Shown here: positions 37,710 through 46,244 of the stretch, piece by piece
Numbering within the stretch: position 1 is the stretch's first letter
Layout: the number at the start of each line of letters is the position of its first letter
NCBI GenBank assembly: GCA_020831485.1
Contig: JAFIGG010000023.1
Coordinates: forward strand, 1-47,340
DNA: 47,340 nt
Reading direction: 5' to 3'
Source of the DNA: Opitutales bacterium
Lineage (GTDB): Bacteria > Verrucomicrobiota > Verrucomicrobiia > Opitutales > Oceanipulchritudinaceae
The notes under the pieces: generated by a model
Seen by the model: only the letters and a program-made list of their open reading frames with translations
Told to the model about the DNA's origin: nothing
Database searches by the model: none
Program-made: the position numbers and the translations under genes

Positions 37710-40310
37710 TTAGTCAAGGCGAACAAAGACACCCTCGGGTGATTTTTCACCACTATATCCCATCCTAGCAAAGAGATCAGCAAATTGCTTCTTGAACGAT
37801 GCATCCGGTATGCTGTCCATATCCGTTAACAGTATTATTTTCGGCTGAATTTGCAGCAAACAATCAATACCCCCATTAGTCTGAAGATCGCGAACTCCAA
37901 TCCCTACACAAACGCGCTCACCACTTGGCATCAAAAAAGACTTTTCACTCTGAGGACTAGCATGTGAATCAGAAATTGATACCCACCTTGTCAATTCATC
38001 ACGCCGATAAAGTTTAAGGCGAGGTAAGTCGCTCAAGGATGCGGCCAAATCAACACGAACGTTCTCAAACAAAAGCATCGCAAATGAATCCCCTAGTCGA
38101 TGCGCTTCCTGAAACCATTCGTAGATGCAGATATCAGAGAACAAGCTATCCGTTGACATCGGTCCGGATTGAACGCGAAAATCCAAATCCGCACAATATT
38201 CTGGTCGGATCTCACCCGTTTCGACCAAAGTCAGCAGTTCTTTCATTTTATGTGCGGAAGTATGTTCGCGACGAAATCGACGATACCCCGCGGCCGCAAT
38301 AGCCATCGCGGTTTCCTTCTCCGATAGATACTTTTGAATTTTCTCAACAAGTTCCTCTTCCGATTCAAAGTCGTCGAACTCCTTACCGCGTTCAAACAAC
38401 AAATCAATTCCGCTAAATTCAGGTAGACGATCCATCAGCAGGAATCCGCCTGCCTCCAGGATCTCAAATGTGCGAAGATTAAGGTCTCCATTCAGACTTA
38501 GGTTCAATGAGACTGCAGAAGTCTGATAAAATTGAGACGCTTCCCGCTGAGGCAATTGCGCAATCATCAACTGGGAAAAGTACTCTTCCAAACGCCTCAA
38601 TACGCGTCGCCGCCAAGGATGGAGATCCCCATTCTGCCCAATAAAAACAAGATCCTTATCTCTATTCCGCAAAAACCTCGTGCGCCAGTCATTCACAGCA
38701 AACCCCGGCAACCAAAAAAGGTTTCGAATACCAGCTTTGGCAAACCAGTGTAAATGATGTCGCTTATGGTCACTCAAATAGATGTCGTACGGTTCAGATC
38801 CAACGTACCCGATCATAGTCTGCAACGGTTGCACACAATGCTGCGTGTCTCCGATAATAAGTACCTTGGGAACCCTTACATTGCCAAGCCCTGAGGGAAA
38901 ATTCAGCCGCGTCGCATCGGCCTTAACGACAACCAGATCGGGCCTTTCCCCAGCTGGAATTCGAGAAATCACATCTCCAATATCGTAACACCCCTTTTCC
39001 GTCTGAAGTGACGGCATTCCATCCACATCTCCATCCGAACAGAAAGGCCCACACACATACTGCTTTGGAGAAACTCGAAACGGCTTCATATAGTTCGGGT
39101 CCGTATGAAAAGAGACGAGAACACTAGGCTCAACTCCCCGGTCAATATTAAATAATTTAACAGCAGTTTCATCTGCTGCTTCTTCAGTCCTGTAATGCAG
39201 ACCTGTAACTGCCGAACCGAGGATTGCACGAAGGCGACCAAGAGACACCTCCCGGCTGTAGTGCTGAATGATACGTCTATTAAAACTCTGTCCCATAGCC
39301 TTGGCACGAGATGTGTTCAAAGACAGCTTCAGAAGATTTTTTGTAGCTCCTTCGAGATCATACTCATTGACAAGATAGCCATCAACATTTTCGCGCACTG
39401 CATCCGGAATGCCAGCATGCCTTGTTGATAAGACTGGAAGTCCATGCGCTCCAGCCTCCAGGATCGCCAAAGGCAATCCTTCAGAATCGCCCGCCTTTGC
39501 GGTGACCGAGTGTTGAAAAAAACAATTGCTATCTGACATTCTGCGGGAAACTTCAGCCCGGTCACAGACGCCGCAAAATTCGATATAGTCGCTGACCCCA
39601 AGTCGCTCAGCCAGACTCTTGCACGCCTGGTGTAACGGGCCATCTCCTATCATCGATAAACGCAGTTCCGGATTATGAGGGAACGCGCTCGCAAAAGCTT
39701 GAATGGCGATCTGAGGTGCCTTCTTTTCCACGAACCTGCCAACGGTAAGAATCCGAAAAGGTCTTCTTTCCGGACTGGCAAGCTTCTTATGGTTTACATC
39801 CACGCCATAGGGTGCTAATATCAACCTCTCTGGATCGGCACCCAAAGACAGCACCTGACGTTGCATAGCTTTTGAAACGACAATAACAGAATGCGCCGAC
39901 GCGAACAGCTTGGGAAATTCACTTTTCGCACTTGTCAACCACGCCTTATCATAAGCATCATTCCCATGAAAATGCACGACAAGCGGAATCCCCGCTCTTT
40001 CGCAGGCCCTAAAGACACGCATAGCCGCCCAAGAAAACTCAGCAAGGACAACCCTAATCCCCTTTTCCTTAAGATAGTTTGCAAAGTCCGATGTGTATGC
40101 ATCGAACACCTTTGAAAGGGTTTTCGTCGTCTGATAAACCCTAAGCGTCCGTTTAGAAAGGATCGGACGGTCATCCATAGACATAAAGGGAAGCGGTGTT
40201 CCAAAAACCACTTCTACACTACTCGACAGTCCCGCTATGTGGTCCTCAATGAAAGTTTCTGAATACTGAAACTTATGAGGACGCACAATGCAGATGGGAT
40301 AATTTAACAT
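37710..40310 (-). CDS. Two-domain glycosyltransferase (GT4-like plus CgeB-like)
   Basis: An 866-residue protein that looks like a fusion. Residues 1-375 are a GT-B fold of the GT4 type: HFHGNDAYD (114-121), VVSKAMQRQV, TVGRFVEKKAPQIAI, and the EX7E motif Glu 277 to Glu 285 (EGLPLAILEAG). Residues about 395-720 resemble the CgeB-like glycosyltransferase group (VLIIGDTQHC, LFWLPGFAV, DLVFIGQNGDLHPWRRRVL, SLNGDLNLRTFEILEAGGFLL). The last 145 residues are unassigned. It probably adds two sugars in sequence, most plausibly in a flagellin or surface glycan pathway given its neighbours. Retaining donors of the nucleotide-sugar type are expected for the N-terminal half. Confidence 0.78.
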   Translation of the reverse strand: MLNYPICIVRPHKFQYSETFIEDHIAGLSSSVEVVFGTPLPFMSMDDRPILSKRTLRVYQTTKTLSKVFDAYTSDFANYLKEKGIRVVLAEFSWAAMRVFRACERAGIPLVVHFHGNDAYDKAWLTSAKSEFPKLFASAHSVIVVSKAMQRQVLSLGADPERLILAPYGVDVNHKKLASPERRPFRILTVGRFVEKKAPQIAIQAFASAFPHNPELRLSMIGDGPLHQACKSLAERLGVSDYIEFCGVCDRAEVSRRMSDSNCFFQHSVTAKAGDSEGLPLAILEAGAHGLPVLSTRHAGIPDAVRENVDGYLVNEYDLEGATKNLLKLSLNTSRAKAMGQSFNRRIIQHYSREVSLGRLRAILGSAVTGLHYRTEEAADETAVKLFNIDRGVEPSVLVSFHTDPNYMKPFRVSPKQYVCGPFCSDGDVDGMPSLQTEKGCYDIGDVISRIPAGERPDLVVVKADATRLNFPSGLGNVRVPKVLIIGDTQHCVQPLQTMIGYVGSEPYDIYLSDHKRHHLHWFAKAGIRNLFWLPGFAVNDWRTRFLRNRDKDLVFIGQNGDLHPWRRRVLRRLEEYFSQLMIAQLPQREASQFYQTSAVSLNLSLNGDLNLRTFEILEAGGFLLMDRLPEFSGIDLLFERGKEFDDFESEEELVEKIQKYLSEKETAMAIAAAGYRRFRREHTSAHKMKELLTLVETGEIRPEYCADLDFRVQSGPMSTDSLFSDICIYEWFQEAHRLGDSFAMLLFENVRVDLAASLSDLPRLKLYRRDELTRWVSISDSHASPQSEKSFLMPSGERVCVGIGVRDLQTNGGIDCLLQIQPKIILLTDMDSIPDASFKKQFADLFARMGYSGEKSPEGVFVRLD

Positions 40311-40437
40311 AAATCAAAATTGATCAATAGTTTAATATATGGCGTCGGGACGCTTTTATGCTCCTCAAGATTTCATCAACTTTATTTCTTGAAAGATTTC
40401 AACCCGAAGTGATCTAGCAGATACACTCACCTAAGAC

Positions 40438-41157
40438 CTAAACCATTTCCTTCGCACGCTCATGACCATTCTTTGCAGCCTTTTCGAACAACTCCCTGGC
40501 AATCGCCTCATTCTCTTCAAGTCCTCCCAATCCTGATTGAGTATATACCGCCAGATTATACAACGCACTCGGATGATCTTGATCGGCGGCTTTCTGATAC
40601 CAGCCAACAGCTTGTTCGTCGTCGAGATCGACGCCTTCACCGTTACTGTAGCAGAGGCCAAGGGCGTATTGGGCTTCGGCGACTCCGGCTTCGGCTGCCT
40701 GGAGGAAGTATTTAGTGGCTTCTTCGAAGTTGGGTTTACCCTGCAGGACGCCATTGTAATGAATGATGCCGAGATTGTAAGCTGCTTCGGATATGCCGGC
40801 CTCAGCGGCTTTTTGATAGTATTCGGCTGAGCGGTGAATATTCTCGTCGACACCAATGCCGGCGGCATAAAAGCGGCCGAGATTACAGCAGGCTTGGCCG
40901 TGGCCCTGGTTGGCAGCCAGCTCAAAGAGCTTGAAGGCCATGTCCACGTCCTGATCCATGCCTTCGCCGGTGGCGAAATAGAATCCCAGATTACATTGGG
41001 CATCGGCATGACCGTTGTTGGCAGCAAGGGAGAACCAGTGCTGGGCGGCTTTGACATTGCGGGGTATGCCCTTGCCGAGTGCATGTAAAAGTCCGATTTG
41101 ATACTGAGCGTTGGCGTCGCCGCCTTGAGCGGCTTCGATGAGTTCCTTGGTGGTCAT
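40438..41157 (-). CDS. Sel1-repeat protein
   Basis: A 239-residue soluble protein built of six Sel1-like repeats of about 36 residues (QYQIGLLHALGKGIPRNVKA, CNLGFYFATGEGMDQDVDMA, CNLGRFYAAGIGVDENIHRS, and so on). Sel1 repeats are alpha-alpha solenoids that mediate protein contacts. It lies 31 nt after the OGT-type gene and is likely in the same transcript as flagellin B, so it may help the glycosyltransferase or act as an adaptor; this is context only. There is no signal peptide. Confidence 0.85.
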   Translation of the reverse strand: MTTKELIEAAQGGDANAQYQIGLLHALGKGIPRNVKAAQHWFSLAANNGHADAQCNLGFYFATGEGMDQDVDMAFKLFELAANQGHGQACCNLGRFYAAGIGVDENIHRSAEYYQKAAEAGISEAAYNLGIIHYNGVLQGKPNFEEATKYFLQAAEAGVAEAQYALGLCYSNGEGVDLDDEQAVGWYQKAADQDHPSALYNLAVYTQSGLGGLEENEAIARELFEKAAKNGHERAKEMV

Positions 41158-41188
41158 GGTGTGTTCTCCTGTGTTTGATTAAGAAATT

Positions 41189-43495
41189 CTAAACTTCATC
41201 CCGTGCAGTGGGGACCACTGCACCTACGTCGAGGTTGCGCTGTTTGGCGTCTTGCCAGATAGAGTGAAAGGCTTCGGCAAGGACTTTGGCAAAAACCTCA
41301 GGATCGCCTAATGGAGACTCGATAAAGCGCTGCCGCAGATTCTGTCGAAGCGCTGCCAATGCCTGAAGATCGGATGCTTTTTCAACGCCAATGCGGATAT
41401 AATCCTCGACCGTCGCTGCAACCCAATCCTCCAAACCGAGTCGACGCATAAATGAAGCTGTGACACGGCTGGCATGGCGATCCCCCTCCAGCCCAATAAC
41501 CGGAACCCCCATATAGAGGGCATCACAATTGGTAGTGGTGCCGTTGTAGGGAAATGGATCAAGGGCGATATCTACCCAGCTGTAGGCAGCGACATGTTTC
41601 TGCACGTCGGCCATCCGGCCTTTAAAGTGAATACGACTCAGGTCGACCCCGTTTTCCTGAAATACCTTTGCAACCCAAACCCGGTTCTCCGGTATGGCCA
41701 GGTTTTCATGCTTCAGCAAAAGCCTCGATCCAGGCAAAGCATTTAGTAGACCTGCCCAAACTGCCAGGACATCTTCATTAATTTTATGCAGGTTGTTGTA
41801 ACAACCAAAGGTTACCACCCCTTCCTTCAGGGCTGGCAAAGGCGTGACATCCGGATACTCGAAGGGAGGCCGAAACGCATGAAAGCCTCTCGGCATACGC
41901 CATATAATCTCGCTGGAAAGTTCGTCCGCGGATCCGGGAGGTTCGACATCTGCGTCTGAAATCCTATAATCCATACGTTTAAGGCCAGTCGACGAAGGGT
42001 AACCCAGCCAGGACACCTGAACTGGCGCAGGCTTGCAGGCAAACACGGTCAGGCGGTTTCCCGTCGTGTGTCCCGCAAGGTCCACCAGTATGTCAATCTT
42101 GTCCTCACGAATCCGGTTCGCAACGTCCACGTCCGGCATTCCCTTGATGTTTCTCCAGCCGCTGCGGCTGCTAAACCGCTTTGCCAGCAGATCCCCGGCG
42201 TCGTAATTGTCATAAAAAAACGATTCAATACTTCCATCTGGAAAATGCCCGACGACGGCATCCAGAAAATAGCCAACCGGATGCGTGCGCAGATCCGGAG
42301 AAACCCAACCGACCCTCAGCGGACGTCCGTTCAGGTCACTCACAGGGAGGACCGGACCCGTCTCAACTTGGGCTTCCATTGCCGCACCCGCTGCTCTGTT
42401 ACGAGCGAACAGCTCTTCAGGGCTTAAGTCCTGATCGTAAAGAGAATAGAACAGGTAGCCTCCCTGGCGTCTCCAGGCCTCCTGGTCTTTGCTGTGGCCT
42501 GCTTCCATCGCCTTAAGGCCTTCCTGAATACGGTTGTAAAAGAACAATACATTGGCCAGGGCATAATGGACTTCCGGGTTGCTCGACTCATCCAGTGGCA
42601 GGTTTGACGCCAATCGCTGTGCCTGAGCCATCTTTTCCGGCCTCTGCCCCTTGTTGAATAATTTGCTGCAGGCATAAATCCAGTCCGGCAAAACCCTGTC
42701 AGGTGCCTCACCTCGTTCCAGTAGAATGGCAAGATAGTGCTCCCAGAGTTCGTCACATTCCAATGTCCTGCACAACGAAGCCGCTTGCCTCGAAAATTCC
42801 TTTGTTTTCCCGCATTGGGAGTCCCCTTTTTCCAATACAGTCCGAAAAGCTTCAGGGCCCTGATTCGGAAACACCAATTTTGCATAATCCATCCAAAAGC
42901 CCGAACAACTGGAGTTGGCGGCGGCACCTCTGGCAAACCATTCCAGCGCCTCGCATTCATTCGAAAGGGCCAGATGAGCCTTACCCATTCTCCAGTAATA
43001 CTCAAAGCACTCAACAACCTCCTGAGGACACGACTCAAACAATTGCAGAGCCTTTTGGGCATTTCCTGTCAGAAGCGTAGTCTCTGCGAAATAAAAGGAA
43101 CCTGGTTTGTAATCCGGAAACTGCTGATAAATATTCTCAAATCGAACCTTTGTCGCGCTAATCATATTCCGAGCACGCAGGTACAGAGCCAGCTGAAGGG
43201 CAAACAGGACCTCCTCGCTTTGCCTGGCAACGAGCCGGGTAACCAATGTGACTGCCTGGGACCGTTTCCCCGTCAGCCAAAAGTGAATGGATTTCTGAAA
43301 ATCCCCTTCAGGATCCAGCGCTGTAAGTGCGGAGTCCTTCCCAAGCCGAAAACACAGTGACCAGTACAAATTTGAACGGTCATTATTTTCTTCCAGAATC
43401 TTCAAGGCCTCCACGCAATGACCGGAGGCATCCAATTCAGTCGCACTCGGGTTCAGTCCCTCTTTCACAATACTGGATTTCGGTTCAGGCATCAC
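41189..43495 (-). CDS. OGT-type (GT41) O-linked N-acetylglucosaminyltransferase-like protein
   Basis: A 768-residue protein with a helical TPR-like N-terminal half (about 1-340) and a GT41 catalytic half. The catalytic region starts LRVGWVSPDLRTHPVGYF, where His 405 matches the OGT catalytic-loop His. It continues with DILVDLAGHTTGNRL, PVQVSWLGYPSSTG, VTFGCYNNLHKI, LLLKHENL and DIALDPFPYNGTTTNCDALYMGVPVI, all diagnostic of the OGT C-terminal domain. It should transfer a sugar from a UDP-sugar to Ser/Thr of a protein. Its ATG overlaps the stop of flagellin B (ATGA), implying coupled translation and making flagellin the obvious acceptor. The last codons lie in a REP-like palindrome. Confidence 0.88.
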   Translation of the reverse strand: MMPEPKSSIVKEGLNPSATELDASGHCVEALKILEENNDRSNLYWSLCFRLGKDSALTALDPEGDFQKSIHFWLTGKRSQAVTLVTRLVARQSEEVLFALQLALYLRARNMISATKVRFENIYQQFPDYKPGSFYFAETTLLTGNAQKALQLFESCPQEVVECFEYYWRMGKAHLALSNECEALEWFARGAAANSSCSGFWMDYAKLVFPNQGPEAFRTVLEKGDSQCGKTKEFSRQAASLCRTLECDELWEHYLAILLERGEAPDRVLPDWIYACSKLFNKGQRPEKMAQAQRLASNLPLDESSNPEVHYALANVLFFYNRIQEGLKAMEAGHSKDQEAWRRQGGYLFYSLYDQDLSPEELFARNRAAGAAMEAQVETGPVLPVSDLNGRPLRVGWVSPDLRTHPVGYFLDAVVGHFPDGSIESFFYDNYDAGDLLAKRFSSRSGWRNIKGMPDVDVANRIREDKIDILVDLAGHTTGNRLTVFACKPAPVQVSWLGYPSSTGLKRMDYRISDADVEPPGSADELSSEIIWRMPRGFHAFRPPFEYPDVTPLPALKEGVVTFGCYNNLHKINEDVLAVWAGLLNALPGSRLLLKHENLAIPENRVWVAKVFQENGVDLSRIHFKGRMADVQKHVAAYSWVDIALDPFPYNGTTTNCDALYMGVPVIGLEGDRHASRVTASFMRRLGLEDWVAATVEDYIRIGVEKASDLQALAALRQNLRQRFIESPLGDPEVFAKVLAEAFHSIWQDAKQRNLDVGAVVPTARDEV
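41203..41223. repeat. Perfect palindrome / REP-like hairpin within the 3' end of the OGT gene
   Basis: The arms gtgcagtgg and ccactgcac (9 bp, perfect) enclose the loop gga. It falls inside the last codons of the OGT-type gene and encodes part of its tail VGAVVPTARDEV. It has the same form as the palindromes at 5282 and 33016 and suggests insertion of a dispersed element at a gene end. Confidence 0.6.
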
Positions 43496-44556
43496 CCCAG
43501 AAGCTGTAGGATCGATTGAGATTGTTGATTTGCCAGGGAAAGGGACTGCGTCCCCAACTGGTTGGCCGTTTGCAAAGCAAGTAGATTCGCAGCCTCCTCG
43601 TTCAAATCTGCCAGGACCAAGCGGTCACCACCGGTCTCCAGCACGTTGACCAGGTCCGCTGTGAAATTCTCCCGATTGGTAATCACCGCCAGACTATTGG
43701 CCATCGCGCTGGCCTGAGCTTTCAGAACATCATCAAATTTCTCGAGATCTGCAACCAGACTGCGCAAGTGTACCTGAAAGTCATCGGCAGCCCAGTCAAT
43801 GTTGTGTCCACCAATGGATTCGCCCTGAGCACCATAGGCCGTAGCAGGTCCACCGGGATCGACCGCACCAAAAGAACGGATCCCCGCAGCCGCACTCTGA
43901 ATTCCCGAATACGGTGAAGAAATATAGATTGCATAATTAGTCCCATCCGCGAGGTCATACACATCAAAATTGCCGTCCGAACTCACGGCTCCTTCCGAAG
44001 GACTGGCCGCTTTAAGAAAACCGTTCGAATCCAAACGAAATTCCCGCGCCGGTGCCGATCCGTTGCGCTGAATATTGAAGCCCAGCACATCGAGGCTGGA
44101 ATCGTCAAAGCTCTCGCTGAACTGCACACTGTCGCGCTCATTGCCCGAGACCAGATTCACTCCAGCATAGCCGGAATCCTTGACCAGTTCCGACATCTGC
44201 ACAATGAGCGAATTGAACTGCTTGCCCAGAGAGGCACGCAGGTCCGGATTGGTCTGTCCCAAGGCATCGTTGACCACGCCCTTCATTTGAGTAATGACCG
44301 TGCGCACCCGGCTGATACCCGTATCCGCCGCCTGAATCCTTTGAATCGACTGCCCCATTGAATCCAGACGTGCCCGAAGACCCATTGCCCGGTCCTTCAG
44401 GTTCACATCCGCAAAGTAACTGGTCGGGTTGTCGACTGGGGAATTGACCTTCTTCCCTGAAGCCAGGCGCTCGTTAACCCGGTCGAAGAGCTTGGAGTTC
44501 TTCTGCAGGGCCAACAGATTGCTGCGAATACCGGAACTGAGGGAAAAATCGGACAT
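43492..44556 (-). CDS. Flagellin B
   Basis: A 354-residue flagellin. The conserved N-terminal D0/D1 helices (SSGIRSNLLALQKNSKLFDR, VNERLASGKKVNSPVDNP, DRAMGLRARLDSMGQSIQRI) and C-terminal helix (ANLLALQTANQLGTQSLSLA) frame a variable centre (about 150-250) rich in Gly, Ser and Ala, a normal site for surface exposure and O-glycans. It is a clear paralogue of flagellin A (44794-45819), nearly identical at both ends and divergent in the centre. A sigma-54-like promoter lies 31-48 nt upstream, and the OGT-type gene overlaps its stop. It is exported by the flagellar type III system. Confidence 0.93.
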   Translation of the reverse strand: MSDFSLSSGIRSNLLALQKNSKLFDRVNERLASGKKVNSPVDNPTSYFADVNLKDRAMGLRARLDSMGQSIQRIQAADTGISRVRTVITQMKGVVNDALGQTNPDLRASLGKQFNSLIVQMSELVKDSGYAGVNLVSGNERDSVQFSESFDDSSLDVLGFNIQRNGSAPAREFRLDSNGFLKAASPSEGAVSSDGNFDVYDLADGTNYAIYISSPYSGIQSAAAGIRSFGAVDPGGPATAYGAQGESIGGHNIDWAADDFQVHLRSLVADLEKFDDVLKAQASAMANSLAVITNRENFTADLVNVLETGGDRLVLADLNEEAANLLALQTANQLGTQSLSLANQQSQSILQLLG

Positions 44557-44586
44557 ATAGGTGGAAAGTTTCTTTGGCGCACAGAC

Positions 44587-44604
44587 AAAGCAACATCAAT
44601 GCCA
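44587..44604 (-). promoter_or_regulatory. Candidate sigma-54 promoter of flagellin B
   Basis: On the minus strand TGGCATTGATGTTGCTTT matches TGGCAC-N5-TTGC with GG and GC exactly 10 nt apart. The -12 GC lies 33 nt before the ATG, so a leader of about 20 nt follows. Many bacteria use RpoN for flagellin or class III genes. Confidence 0.6.
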
Positions 44605-44659
44605 CCTCCACGATACAGAATCTTATCCTCCTAATTACCAACAATTTAAAGAACCACAA

Positions 44660-44703
44660 TCCACCAACCCACCCCTCCGTCCATCCACTCCTCCACTCTT
44701 CCA
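44660..44703 (-). other. G-rich tract on the flagellin coding strand (possible quadruplex)
   Basis: The minus strand holds at least eight closely spaced GG-GGGG runs (GGAGG, GGATGG, GGAGGGG, GGGTTGG). It sits between the flagellin A terminator and the flagellin B sigma-54 site. It could form a two-tier G-quadruplex or act as a purine-rich regulatory stretch. Confidence 0.35.
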
Positions 44704-44729
44704 GCGACCCATTCTTCCCCTGCGTACGG

Positions 44730-44758
44730 AAAAAAAGGACGCCCCTCGCGGGACGCCC
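44730..44758 (-). terminator. Rho-independent terminator of flagellin A
   Basis: The minus-strand stem GGGCGTCCC pairs with GGGGCGTCC (9 bp, two G-U pairs) around GCGA and is followed by seven T. It lies 35 nt beyond the flagellin A stop and separates the two flagellin genes. Confidence 0.85.
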
Positions 44759-44793
44759 TTGCTCCAAGTGAAAACCTGGTTGAAGCAGTTGAA

Positions 44794-45819
44794 TTATCCG
44801 AGCAGCTGCAGCACCGACTGGCTCTGCTGATTCGCCAGCGACAGGGCCTGGGTGCCCAACTGGTTGGCGGTCTGCAGGGCGAGCAGGTTGGCAGCCTCTT
44901 CATTGAGGTCGGCCAGAACCAGCTTGTCACCACCTTCTTCGAGGGTGTTGACCATGTCGTTGGTGAACTCTTCACGATTGGTGATGATCGCGAGGTTATT
45001 GGCGAGTGCACCGGCTTCGGCCTTGAGGACATTGTCGAAGTCTTCGATGTCCTTGATCAGGTTGGCAAGGTCATCTTTGTAAGTCGAGCCTGTCCAGTCG
45101 ATTTCGTGTGCACCAGCACCGTCACCGGCAGATCTAATGCCCGCAATATCGCCAGCACCAGCGCCCGTACCTGTGTACTGGGTGGTGATGAAGATAGCGA
45201 ACCCGCTGCCAGCGGCAAGATCGGTAACACTGCCGTTACCATCCAGGACAGCACCTTCAGTACTTGCAGCGGTCAAGTTACCGTCTGCATCCATACGGAA
45301 AGCCGAAGCATCCCCGTCGGCACCAGCCCGCTGGATGTTGAAACCAAGCACGTCGAGTTTCGAATCGTCGAAGGATTCGCTGAACTGAACGCTGTCAGTC
45401 TCCAGTCCACTCAGCAGGTTGGAACCTGCGTAGCTGGAGTCCTTGACGAGTTCACCCATCTGTACGATAAGGGAGTTGAACTGACGTCCGAGAGCTTCGC
45501 GCTGGTCAGCGTCGGTTTGACCGATAGCGTCGTTAACAACACCCTTCATCTGGGAGATGACGGAGCGAACACGGGTGATACCGGCGTCGGCAGCCTGAAT
45601 ACGCTGAATGGATTGACCCATGGCATCCAAACGGTCGCGCAGCCCGGACGCACGGTCCTTCAGATTGACGTCCGCGAAGTAGTTGGTTGGATTGTCTACA
45701 GCGGAGTTGACGCTGCGTCCAGTGGACAGACGTGAGTTGACCGTATTGAACGCGTTCGTGTTCTGCTGCAAAGTGAGCAAGTTACTACGGATTCCTGCAC
45801 CAAGTGATATATTAGACAT
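44794..45819 (-). CDS. Flagellin A
   Basis: A 341-residue flagellin with standard D0/D1 ends (LGAGIRSNLLTLQQNTNAFN; ANLLALQTANQLGTQALSLA) and a variable Gly/Ala/Asp-rich centre (about 150-230). Ribosome site AAGG lies 9 nt before the ATG. A sigma-28-like promoter is upstream and a strong terminator downstream, so it is probably the main independently regulated filament gene. Its paralogue (43492-44556) is under a different sigma-factor signature. It lies directly downstream of the FliS-like chaperone gene. Confidence 0.94.
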   Translation of the reverse strand: MSNISLGAGIRSNLLTLQQNTNAFNTVNSRLSTGRSVNSAVDNPTNYFADVNLKDRASGLRDRLDAMGQSIQRIQAADAGITRVRSVISQMKGVVNDAIGQTDADQREALGRQFNSLIVQMGELVKDSSYAGSNLLSGLETDSVQFSESFDDSKLDVLGFNIQRAGADGDASAFRMDADGNLTAASTEGAVLDGNGSVTDLAAGSGFAIFITTQYTGTGAGAGDIAGIRSAGDGAGAHEIDWTGSTYKDDLANLIKDIEDFDNVLKAEAGALANNLAIITNREEFTNDMVNTLEEGGDKLVLADLNEEAANLLALQTANQLGTQALSLANQQSQSVLQLLG

Positions 45820-45864
45820 AACGATTTACCTTTCTAGTAATTTTGAATTATATTTGTTTATTTA

Positions 45865-45881
45865 ACAACCATTCTGGTTGT
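45865..45881. other. Hairpin in the flagellin A leader
   Basis: The arms acaacca and tggttgt (7 bp, perfect) enclose a 3-nt loop in the predicted 5' leader of flagellin A, between the sigma-28-like site and the ATG. It could stabilise the mRNA or affect translation. No CsrA-type GGA is in the loop. Confidence 0.4.
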
Positions 45882-45888
45882 ATCCAAA

Positions 45889-45915
45889 CTTACGGAATCC
45901 CTGAGACCAACTTTA
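45889..45915 (-). promoter_or_regulatory. Candidate sigma-28 (FliA) promoter of flagellin A
   Basis: On the minus strand TAAAGTTG (45908-45915), 11 nt, then TCCGTAAG (45889-45896) matches the FliA consensus TAAAGTTT-N11-GCCGATAA in seven of eight and four of eight positions with exact spacing. The -10 lies 70 nt before the ATG. Confidence 0.5.
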
Positions 45916-45932
45916 GGCCTAAATCGCAAAAA

Positions 45933-46244
45933 CTACTTATTCTTCGACAGGGCCAATTCCCAAACGGACTTCAGATGCTCCAGAACACGAACAACTTCCG
46001 ACTTGTAATTGCCTTCCTGAATCAAAACAATGCAATGGCGGTAAATACGCTCCATACCTAAAACAAAGGCTGGATTCTTCGACATATCCATCGAGCACCT
46101 CATACCATTAATAATTTCAACAGCTTCAGTTCTTTGCTCATCTTTTACAGCCTCAACAAGACGCTCGTATGTAGCTAAAATTGCAGTACGTGCAGCAATT
46201 TCCGAATAACCACTGGAGCGGCGTTGATAAACATTCGAAATCAT
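45933..46244 (-). CDS. fliS: FliS-like flagellar export chaperone
   Basis: A 103-residue all-helical protein beginning MISNVYQRRSSGYSEIAART. FliS proteins are about this size, start with a Y-Q motif, and form a helical bundle (here LATYERLVEAVKDEQRTEAV and ILMERIYRHC-like helices) that holds flagellin subunits before export. It lacks the exact LVLMLYDG signature, so the call relies partly on position between a flagellin gene and a flagellar repeat protein. Its ATG overlaps the upstream stop by 4 nt, so the two are translationally coupled. Confidence 0.6.
   Translation of the reverse strand: MISNVYQRRSSGYSEIAARTAILATYERLVEAVKDEQRTEAVEIINGMRCSMDMSKNPAFVLGMERIYRHCIVLIQEGNYKSEVVRVLEHLKSVWELALSKNK

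Noticed and set aside
44737-44758. Direct repeat of ggacgccc that might suggest a small tandem or CRISPR-like repeat
   Set aside because: The two copies are the arms of the flagellin A terminator, which pair through G-U wobble; there is no array.
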